From: Flectonema sp. DT1601
Taxonomy: Eukaryota > Euglenozoa > Diplonemea > Diplonemida > Diplonemidae
Direction of reading: 5' to 3'
Assembly: GCA_964019425.1 (NCBI GenBank)
Contig: OZ025781.1
Coordinates: 1,308,501 to 1,372,500 of the forward strand
Length of the DNA: 64,000 nt
The notes below the pieces were generated by a model. It was not told where the DNA came from. It saw only the letters and a program-made list of their open reading frames with translations, and did no database searches. Position numbers and translations under genes: made by a program. Below, in pieces: positions 56,791 through 64,000 of this stretch. Positions within the stretch are counted from its first letter, which is position 1, and each line of letters opens with the position of its first letter.

Positions 56791-58875
56791 ATGGAATTAC
56801 TAGGGTTGGTCCTATCCCCTGCTATCAACACCGCAAGGAGGCATATCCGATCTCTCGCTAATATAGAGTCGCCTGGGTCATCTGATGGTTTTCGTGTGGC
56901 AATGCAGTTTGTGGCTTTAAAATGTCTTTGTCAAAACGATCACATCCAAGACGCTGTTGAGAAAATACAACAAAAAGAATTCCTGGCATCGAAAAGTTGG
57001 ATCGAACAAGCGATAACGGCCCTCGGACAAAACAATCACGAAAGAGTAAAACTCTGTATGCAACGGGCAGAGGAAGAAGCTCAAAAGGCTAAACACGCTT
57101 TGAACTGTAAAACAACAGAACAATGCCGCCAGCTACTCGACTGCTATTCAATAATAATGACTGCTGGCTACTATGTCGCAAGCAATGGAGGACTTGACAC
57201 CCAATCTGGTATTGCTTGTATCGATGCTTACTACACAGAACTTAAAAGTGATCTTCGAGTAAAAAGAATTCTTTCTAAAGTAGCAAAGTCAGGAGTCTAC
57301 CTAAGTGGTGAAGAAGAACGATTGCTGATGGCGGCGGCGAGATTTGATTGGGAAATAAATTCTAAACCGGCACTGAAATGGGTCACTGAAACAGCCAAAG
57401 ACGGTTGGAAGGCGGGTCTGATACCTGCAGCTTCAACACTTCTTGGGTGTACTGAAATAAGTGGACCATCAAGGCATATTTTGAGAAGATCAGTTCTGCA
57501 GATGGCTCCATTGCAAATCGACCTACCTCCATACCTAACGGATATAACATTCTGTCCAGGGACTACTGAAGGGTCTGTGATTACAGTTTATGAGGATTCA
57601 GTTATATTGTATGATGTGACTTCTGAATTACAAATGATTGAATATCATACTCTTCGACAACAAGTAGTATCCGCATCCACTAACAAGTCTGGAATCATCG
57701 CCATCCTCAACAGCGACTACGATGTTGATATCTATTACAGAAAAGAAGACAACAATGGCAATTCATCTGAAAAATCATCAAAAAAATTACAACTAAAAAA
57801 ATCAATTGATACTAACGGTACAACATTCTGCATGGCTTGGGCTGGTACTCTTTTATGTATCTCTGACGGCTCACTTGTGTATGTTTATAATGAGTACGCT
57901 CAATTGTTGTATAAAATAACTGCAGCCACTGATACCAATTCTGTTTATGATATCGCTGGTACTGGAACAGGTCTTGTTTGTATTATATTAAAGGAAGATG
58001 ATCTGACTGATACTGTTTGTTGTAAGAGTTGGGATGTGTATGCAAAAGGTACAAATTTAGAATCGTTTTATATATCACACAGTTTTGAAAATTCACAAAG
58101 CTCATCAGAGAGTAATGAGGAATGTGACTTCAGTTCGAGTATGGCTGTTGTTGATTATCACGCGTGGGTGTTGCTACCTCCGAGTAGGAATGTTCATCTC
58201 GTGAGTAAGTTTGGTGGTGTTCTTCACACACCTTCAGAGTGTACTCAAATCTGTGGTAGTGGATCACTGTTGTGTACTGCTGATGTCGATGGTATGATTT
58301 TAGTGTGGGAGACTTTCTCTACTCACAATGGATTAGAAAGTTATCTCTTACACGCATTAGATACTTCTTGGTCTGTTATTCATCGTATAACTGGTTCTTC
58401 TTCTGAAGATTGGCAGCAGCCTCTCATATTCGCATACGGTGCTGCTACCAGTTCGAGTGTCGCAATGATATCTGGTCTTGATGAGGATTCACTTCTCTCA
58501 AAAATGTTATTTTGGAAACTTTCTGCTGGCGGAGGTGTTCTTCAGGACAGGGATCGTCCTCGCTCTCCTCGCACTGCAAAGTCACCGACGGAAACAGCTT
58601 CTCCAGTTTTTAAGAAAACTTCTTTAAGAGAAAGAGCGACTTCACTATTTCCAAAAAAAGGAAAACCATCAGACGTTCCTCTCTCTTCCAATACGTTGGA
58701 AGTTGGTACTTCACAAGACCGACCTCGCTCACCCAGCATTGTGAATTCTCCAACTGAAGCCTCACCAGCAATTCGAAAAGCATCTCTTCGAGAACGGGCC
58801 AGTTCATTGTTTCCGAAGAAGGGGAAGCCAGTTGATGTTCCTCCTTCGTCTTCAAATGTTGATATTGTGACCTGA
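56791..58875 (+). CDS. Helical plus propeller-like protein with a duplicated tail
   Basis: 694 codons, single exon; I do not recognise the family. Residues 1-240 look all-helical (AMQFVALKCLCQ, KSWIEQAITALGQ), suggesting a helical-repeat domain. From about 250 to 580 short strands alternate with loops (ITVYEDSVILYDV, LVYVYNEYAQLLYKI, MILVWETF), which resembles a degenerate WD-type beta-propeller. The tail (about 585-690) holds two near copies of a 45-residue unit: DRPRSP...NSPTE or KSPTE, KKTSLRERATSLFPKKGKP and RKASLRERASSLFPKKGKP. The RxxS-type sites suggest phosphorylation. A helical domain with a propeller recalls coat or trafficking proteins, which is only a guess. Confidence 0.7.
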   Translation: MELLGLVLSPAINTARRHIRSLANIESPGSSDGFRVAMQFVALKCLCQNDHIQDAVEKIQQKEFLASKSWIEQAITALGQNNHERVKLCMQRAEEEAQKAKHALNCKTTEQCRQLLDCYSIIMTAGYYVASNGGLDTQSGIACIDAYYTELKSDLRVKRILSKVAKSGVYLSGEEERLLMAAARFDWEINSKPALKWVTETAKDGWKAGLIPAASTLLGCTEISGPSRHILRRSVLQMAPLQIDLPPYLTDITFCPGTTEGSVITVYEDSVILYDVTSELQMIEYHTLRQQVVSASTNKSGIIAILNSDYDVDIYYRKEDNNGNSSEKSSKKLQLKKSIDTNGTTFCMAWAGTLLCISDGSLVYVYNEYAQLLYKITAATDTNSVYDIAGTGTGLVCIILKEDDLTDTVCCKSWDVYAKGTNLESFYISHSFENSQSSSESNEECDFSSSMAVVDYHAWVLLPPSRNVHLVSKFGGVLHTPSECTQICGSGSLLCTADVDGMILVWETFSTHNGLESYLLHALDTSWSVIHRITGSSSEDWQQPLIFAYGAATSSSVAMISGLDEDSLLSKMLFWKLSAGGGVLQDRDRPRSPRTAKSPTETASPVFKKTSLRERATSLFPKKGKPSDVPLSSNTLEVGTSQDRPRSPSIVNSPTEASPAIRKASLRERASSLFPKKGKPVDVPPSSSNVDIVT

Positions 58876-59745
58876 GGCCTGTCAATTAATAGACCTGTTT
58901 TGTGATGTGTGTCACTCTCTTGTTCTTATCGTCTTATCGAATCGTGTGGTCATAATATCAGATTAGTCGCTTTCTGTGACAAAGTGAAAAGGGCAATCGT
59001 TTGTTTTATTCTCTTTGTTTTATTGCATTGTTGATATCAGAGTGATTGCCAGCACATTAAACAAAGTTTTGTTCTGACAGTCGTTAGACTGTTGTTGTTT
59101 GGAAGAAGTTATCTTCTCATTCCTTTTTTATTATTATTATTTTTTATTTAGCTTGATTGCTTTTTCTGTTGTTAGGGAGCAGTTTACGATTTTCTGATAA
59201 CTATTTTTTTTTTTTTCCCGTCCATAGCCACTTCAATAATCTTCGCTCCCATAATCCAATATTTTTCAATAATTATATAAGGCTATAAAAGTGATAAAAA
59301 AAAAAAAACATGTCATCTCATTCCTGCAGCAGAAACGTTTGCAGAAAAAAAGCGATTTTTTATTTTTTATTTTTATTATAATAAAATAGAATCACAATCG
59401 AAGTCTCGGCCTTTATTAAAATAGGCAATGATACTTAAAAACTTGACTTGATATTGTATCTCAGAGAGTAGTTGTTTCGGATAGCCTTCAGTCTTCTCCT
59501 ATTTCCCGTGGGTGTATTGATCATTAAGGAATTCTTTTTTTTCCTTTTTCTTTGCTTCACGCACTTAGTAGCTTGAAAGATAAAAATAAAAAAAATAATT
59601 TTTTTTGTTCCTGCACATCCGGATTTGAATCGACAAAAAGGTAGCTCCTGTTCGATTCCCTCTTTGAGATATTTTTTCATGATTGATGTGTTTAACTTTA
59701 GGATTGATTATAAATCATCTACCCCCTCTCAACAGACTTATTAAA
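58876..59745 (+). other. Intergenic spacer before the eS25 array
   Basis: About 870 bases with T and A runs and no clear feature. TCAACAG ends at 59735, just before the first eS25 start. Confidence 0.5.
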
Positions 59746-60206
59746 ATGCCAGCAAAGAAAGCAGCAAGCAAGGCAGCGCCTAAGAAGGCCGGTGCCGGTG
59801 CCAAAGGAGGAAAGGTATGTTTTTTATTATGTTTTGTGAGTTGTCAGACTCCGACGTGCGCAGTCAGATATAACTATTTAGTTACTGGTGTGGTATTTAT
59901 TTATTAATTGTGAATACTTGAAGTAATAATAACAAACAGGCCAAGAAGAAGAAGTGGTCAAAGGGAAAGACAAGAGAGCAGTTGAACAACGCCATCCAGT
60001 GGGACAAGAACCTTGTTGAGAAGTTGGAGAAGGAAGTTCCAAAGTACAAGGTCATCACCATCGCTGTCATCAGTGAGAGATTGAAGGTGAACGGAGCCCT
60101 CGCCAGACAGGCCCTTGGTCACCTTGAGGAGAATGGCTCCATCAAGTGCGTCTCCTTCGGAAGCAAGATCAGAGTCTACACTCGTGCTATCAAGGACGAC
60201 GAATAG
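59746..60206 (+). CDS. RPS25: Ribosomal protein eS25, copy 1
   Basis: Component of the small ribosomal subunit, near the tRNA sites. Exons 59746-59814 and 59940-60206 join in phase 0 as AKGGK|AKKKKWSKGK; 111 residues. The start is the ATG of MPAKKAASKAAPKK; an earlier in-frame ATG at 59683 would add an unrelated leader. The Lys/Ala-rich N-terminus and the core (VITIAVISERLKVNGALARQ) match the family. The 125 bp intron is GTATGT...AACAAACAG; its last ~60 bases nearly equal those of copy 3. Confidence 0.96.
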
Positions 60207-60475
60207 AACCTTTCTTTCTTCCTGTAGTGTGCATTTCCAAGTCAGTTAAAAATAAAAAAAGATAATCCTTAGCAGGGTGGTTGGGATTCATTTCACTTGT
60301 CGGTAACCGAATTCAAAAAAAAAATAATTAATTTCTTCTCTCAGTAAACCAAACAACGCACATCATGTACTCAGCTCTCAAATACTAAACTAATCTAACT
60401 TTGAGTTATTACATCTTTGTACCTATTTGTGTTTCTTAAGGCGATATCATTCATTCTACCTCAGTTAGTTAGAAA
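60207..60475 (+). other. Spacer between eS25 copies 1 and 2
   Basis: 270 bases unlike the other spacers, so only the gene and parts of its flanks are homogenised. No other feature is seen. Confidence 0.5.
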
Positions 60476-60926
60476 ATGCCAGCAAAGAAGGCAGCCTCGA
60501 AGGCGGCACCAAAGAAGGCCGGTGCCGGTGCTAAGGGAGGAAAGGTATGTCTTTATATCCTCAACTAGAGGTTTCTAAGTTCGTGTGTCTGCTTACTTAG
60601 ACTTAATTGTAGTTGTATCTAACTTGATCCCTCTCCTTTCTTAACATAATAACAAACAGGCCAAGAAGAAGAAGTGGTCAAAGGGAAAGACAAGAGAGCA
60701 GTTGAACAACGCCATCCAGTGGGACAAGAACCTTGTTGAGAAGTTGGAGAAGGAAGTTCCAAAGTACAAGGTCATCACCATCGCTGTCATCAGTGAGAGA
60801 TTGAAGGTGAACGGAGCCCTCGCCAGACAGGCCCTTGGTCACCTTGAGGAGAATGGCTCCATCAAGTGCGTCTCCTTCGGAAGCAAGATCAGAGTCTACA
60901 CTCGTGCTATCAAGGACGACGAATAG
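60476..60926 (+). CDS. RPS25: Ribosomal protein eS25, copy 2
   Basis: Same 111-residue protein as copy 1. Exons 60476-60544 and 60660-60926; intron 115 bp, GTATGT...AACAAACAG, mostly unlike that of copies 1 and 3. Exon 2 is identical to copy 1 as far as I can read, while exon 1 has synonymous changes. The 3' flank (GACTGACTGTGATAT) is shared with copy 4. Confidence 0.96.
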
Positions 60927-61282
60927 ACTGACTGTGATATTCCCTCAGGTGGGTATCCACAAGTAATTATGAAAAAAAAAAGAACAAATTAATTGAAAAT
61001 CAATTGGAAAGTTTTAACATTTCCCATTTAGGTTTTCCTTTTTTCAGACTCGTTTTTCATTACGTTGTTTTCTCTTTACTTTGGCACCTATTGGGCTGTT
61101 GGCTGCATCATGAAGAACTAATAGTAATCACTTCACTGTTGTTATAATTATTTATATAAAAGACATCAAAACAATGACAACAGGGAGGTCTGAATAAGGT
61201 GATGACTACGTGTTGGGGATATTGCGTTAGTTTCAGCAACTACTTTTCATTACTTTTATCAATCACAGGGATCAAGTGAATT
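60927..61282 (+). other. Spacer between eS25 copies 2 and 3
   Basis: About 355 bases with no recognisable feature beyond the short 3' flank shared with copy 4 and an acceptor-like ATCACAG at 61268. Confidence 0.5.
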
Positions 61283-61755
61283 ATGCCAGCAAAGAAAGCT
61301 GCTAGCAAGGCGGCCCCAAAGAAGGCGGGTGCGGGAGCCAAGGGTGGAAAGGTACGTATTCCGTTATTTTAATTAGTGTTGTTCTGATCGTAATCGTTGA
61401 TAATAATATCTGATTGCGTGTAGTCTGATATAACTATTTAGTTATTTATTTATTAATTGTGAATACTTGAAGTAATAATAACAAACAGGCCAAGAAGAAG
61501 AAGTGGTCAAAGGGAAAGACAAGAGAGCAGTTGAACAACGCCATCCAGTGGGACAAGAACCTTGTTGAGAAGTTGGAGAAGGAAGTACCAAAGTACAAGG
61601 TCATCACCATCGCTGTCATCAGTGAGAGATTGAAGGTGAACGGAGCCCTCGCCAGACAGGCCCTTGGTCACCTTGAGGAGAATGGCTCCATCAAGTGCGT
61701 CTCCTTCGGAAGCAAGATCAGAGTCTACACTCGTGCTATCAAGGACGACGAATAA
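61283..61755 (+). CDS. RPS25: Ribosomal protein eS25, copy 3
   Basis: Exons 61283-61351 and 61489-61755; the 137 bp intron has the donor GTACGT. The last ~60 bp of the intron nearly match copy 1 (ATATAACTATTTAGTTA, then GTGAATACTTGAAGTAATAA), so exon 2 and the intron end were copied as one block. The protein is the same 111 residues. It ends in TAA, unlike the TAG of the others. Confidence 0.96.
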
Positions 61756-62088
61756 GTGCGCTGTTACTTGTGTTGTTTTGTTTAAACAATAATATCAGTT
61801 GTCGTAAAAACAAAATAAAGTCCGCCATTCACATCGTACCACTGACCGTATGAGTCGGTTGGGAATCAAAATCTGTTCATTTCATTTCATATTCTTCTCT
61901 CATTGTATTAACAGCTAAACAATCTTCACTCACAAATACGTCGATTGAGAGGTTGCTTAAGAGAGTACCAGTGATGTTGGTTCATACTATGCCAATCTGT
62001 TTGATGTTGTTACAGTAGTGGATTCGATGCTGGTCTTTTTTATTATTATTTCTCTTCAGAGCACCCTCGCTCCTTATCAACATAAACA
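61756..62088 (+). other. Spacer between eS25 copies 3 and 4
   Basis: About 330 bases. TTTCTCTTCAG at 62059 lies 29 bases before the intronless copy and is the best acceptor-like site of the four copies. Confidence 0.5.
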
Positions 62089-62424
62089 ATGCCTGCTAAG
62101 AAGGCAGCAAGCAAGGCGGCCCCAAAGAAGGCCGGTGCCGGTGCCAAGGGAGGAAAGGCCAAGAAGAAGAAGTGGTCAAAGGGAAAGACAAGAGAGCAGT
62201 TGAACAACGCCATCCAGTGGGACAAGAACCTTGTTGAGAAGTTGGAGAAGGAAGTTCCAAAGTACAAGGTCATCACCATCGCTGTCATCAGTGAGAGATT
62301 GAAGGTGAACGGAGCCCTCGCCAGACAGGCCCTTGGTCACCTTGAGGAGAATGGTTCCATCAAGTGCGTCTCCTTCGGAAGCAAGATCAGAGTCTACACT
62401 CGTGCTATCAAGGACGACGAATAG
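62089..62424 (+). CDS. RPS25: Ribosomal protein eS25, copy 4 (intronless)
   Basis: Same 111-residue protein, but exon 1 runs straight into exon 2 (GGAAAGGCCAAG) with the intron removed exactly at the splice junction. The coding sequence is intact, and it lies in the same orientation within the array. Precise loss points to conversion or insertion by a cDNA copy. The 3' flank resembles copy 2, so recombination with the array, not random retroposition, is likely. Confidence 0.96.
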   Translation: MPAKKAASKAAPKKAGAGAKGGKAKKKKWSKGKTREQLNNAIQWDKNLVEKLEKEVPKYKVITIAVISERLKVNGALARQALGHLEENGSIKCVSFGSKIRVYTRAIKDDE

Positions 62425-62784
62425 ACTGACTGTGATATCCCTGGAGGGTACCTGACAAACAGGGAAAGCTCGACTCATGTATTCTCTTTTACGTCCTCCT
62501 CCCTATTCGGAGGATCATTTTGGGTTGACCCAAGTGGTGGATGTTTACGTTATTAAAGTAAAGTAAAGGAAAGAAAGGGATGAATAAAGAACAGCGAGCG
62601 AAATTAAAAAAAAAAATCAATAAAAAAACAAAAAAACAAAAAAACTAACCGGTTACTAACCGTTATGTTATTGAAAATAACAAGTCATGATGCTGTTGTA
62701 ATTTTCTTTTTTTTCTATTCCCTTTACAGAGAAAAACAGAACTACATAATGAAAACATAAATAGATTATTATAATTAAACGAAG
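62425..62784 (+). other. Spacer after the eS25 array
   Basis: About 360 bases, with A-rich tracts at 62605-62645 and a pyrimidine-rich CCCTTTACAG at 62729, an acceptor-like site for the last gene. Confidence 0.5.
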
Positions 62785-63636
62785 ATGTTGAAATGGGCTT
62801 CTGAAGGTGATGGTCAAGCCATTCGAGATGGTCACACTCAGCTAGTGAGAGGCGGTTGTTTCTTAATAGGAATGGCACTGGTCGCAATCTTAGCTGTAAA
62901 CCCGTCAGGAATTGACACCTGTGCGATGGAAGAAAATGAAAGGAAACTATTAGTACGTGAATGGATCGTACCTGGACAAGCACTCTTGATTATCACCGAA
63001 ACGTTTATTATTTTGATATTTATTATTTCAACTGTCCCTTCGTATGTTCAAAGCAACGATCACCAACCATCATTTCAGTGGATTTGTTTCTTTCTTTGGT
63101 ATTGGGGCAGCGCCTGTTGTGTCACTGCAGCTAAACATCTCCTCATGGATACTTCATGCAGCAACCATGCTAATAGTGTTAGTGGTCATACCCATTTTTA
63201 TTTAATGGCGTGTCTTAATCTTCCAAAAGTTTTTGTTGGTCATTCTGAAGTGACTTATCCCTCTGAAATTGGTAGAAAAGTAATGATTATATGTTATTAC
63301 TTGATAGTTTTATTATGTCTATTTCAAGGTTACAGAACTCTAACGTATGGGTTTCATTCTATAAGACAGATTGCTTATGGGGCAGTATCGGCTTTTGTGA
63401 CCTCCCTCATATGGGATACGACTTCTTACAGTCGAGTCTATTCTGACCGTCTTCTTATTCGCACGGCATCATTTGTCGGTTTTTTTGGAATTGCTATTCG
63501 AACTCTATTTCATAAATTTCCAACTTCATATTTTTTTATGATCGCGTTAAGTACTTCTTTCATGATATACGTGAGGCATAGAGTGAAATTGTTAATTAGT
63601 CGCTCACCTCCTAATGTATCGGTTCATAAAGTTTAA
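62785..63636 (+). CDS. Multi-span membrane protein with an SGH motif (PAP2- or FIT-like candidate)
   Basis: 283 codons, single exon, about six or seven hydrophobic segments (near 24-40, 64-84, 97-116, 165-183, 197-212, 225-240, 245-262). CSNHANSVSGHTHF (SGH at 133-135) and a later YRTLTYGFHSIRQIAYG (His191) resemble the second and third motifs of lipid phosphatases: SGH, then R...H followed by a helix. This fits PAP2-like enzymes or the FIT lipid-phosphatase relatives of the ER. The first motif (K...RP) is not evident, and the R-to-H spacing is one residue longer than standard, so catalysis is uncertain. A role in lipid metabolism is an inference. Confidence 0.6.
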   Translation: MLKWASEGDGQAIRDGHTQLVRGGCFLIGMALVAILAVNPSGIDTCAMEENERKLLVREWIVPGQALLIITETFIILIFIISTVPSYVQSNDHQPSFQWICFFLWYWGSACCVTAAKHLLMDTSCSNHANSVSGHTHFYLMACLNLPKVFVGHSEVTYPSEIGRKVMIICYYLIVLLCLFQGYRTLTYGFHSIRQIAYGAVSAFVTSLIWDTTSYSRVYSDRLLIRTASFVGFFGIAIRTLFHKFPTSYFFMIALSTSFMIYVRHRVKLLISRSPPNVSVHKV

Positions 63637-64000
63637 AAAAATTGAAAAATTGCCACAACGACACTTACTAGTGTCCTTGTGTTGTATAATACCATAATAA
63701 TAATAGAAAAAAAAAATAGTAATAATAATAATCAGTTCTCTTTAATTCATAATTTCTTATCGCAAAGTAAGTGATCCGCGTTCGCTCACGAAGCGAAAAT
63801 TCCTACCAGACGTGATTCGTGTGTGTTTTCTTTTTGTTGTTGTTATTCATTTTGCTTACTTTCTTTTCAGACTCGTCGTCGTATTCATTACGAACATTAA
63901 AGAAAAAAGTATTTCTTTATCGAGTCTTATTTATGCAGCTTAACATACTTATTGTTCTCAGACTATACAAAAAAAAGAGTAAATTTTTTTAAAATGATGA
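63637..64000 (+). other. Right-end intergenic sequence
   Basis: About 360 bases with TAA-rich repeats near 63700-63730. CTTTTCAG at about 63870 and an ATG at 63994 might open the next gene, which lies outside the window. Confidence 0.4.

Noticed and set aside
59683-59745. Upstream in-frame start for eS25 copy 1
   Set aside because: The other three copies start at MPAKKA, and the extension is unrelated sequence across an acceptor-like site.

Overview
This is nuclear DNA of a unicellular eukaryote with the standard code (TAA, TAG and TGA all end plausible genes). Genes have few, short GT-AG introns. p25-alpha/TPPP suggests a lineage with flagella, and a full-length ABCD transporter suggests peroxisomes. 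EF-1alpha is of the divergent type I associate with diatoms, dinoflagellates and some other protists, so a chromalveolate-like protist is my best guess; the species cannot be fixed from the window.

Bases 1-29,200 are a repeat-rich, very AT-rich block with no convincing host gene. Its bulk is SatA, a dimeric satellite of about 250 bp per unit with conserved small palindromes, in blocks of both orientations. Between these blocks lie four copies of a T-rich module (TR), eight whole or partial copies of a rearranged dispersed repeat (XY), and five terminal-inverted-repeat DNA elements (A to E). Two TR copies are interrupted at the same spot by a pair of elements (A+B, C+D), while the other two keep the empty site. 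C and D each carry one open gene.

Bases 29,200-32,400 are a boundary zone of fossils: a possible Mutator-type transposase tail, a broken virus-like protease/phospholipase A2 remnant of Polinton or adintovirus type, and a doubtful retroelement scrap.

Bases 32,477-63,636 are a gene-dense block with every gene on the + strand: a secreted propeller-like protein, EF-1alpha, a cyclic-nucleotide-gated-type channel, TPPP, a three-CNB-domain protein, an unknown Pro-rich protein, RBMX2/Ist3, cytochrome b5, a secreted Cys-rich repeat protein, a full-length ABCD transporter, a propeller-like protein with a repeated tail, four tandem eS25 genes (one intronless), and a multi-span SGH-motif membrane protein. 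Ten introns could be placed by protein continuity; their 3' ends are A/C-rich rather than pyrimidine-rich. Each gene has an AG acceptor-like site shortly upstream of its ATG, so one-way transcription with leader trans-splicing is worth testing. An 18S rRNA fragment lies between the channel and TPPP genes.

The genes do not form one pathway; they mix translation (EF-1alpha, eS25), splicing (RBMX2), cyclic-nucleotide signalling, cytoskeleton (TPPP), lipid and peroxisome functions, and secreted proteins.
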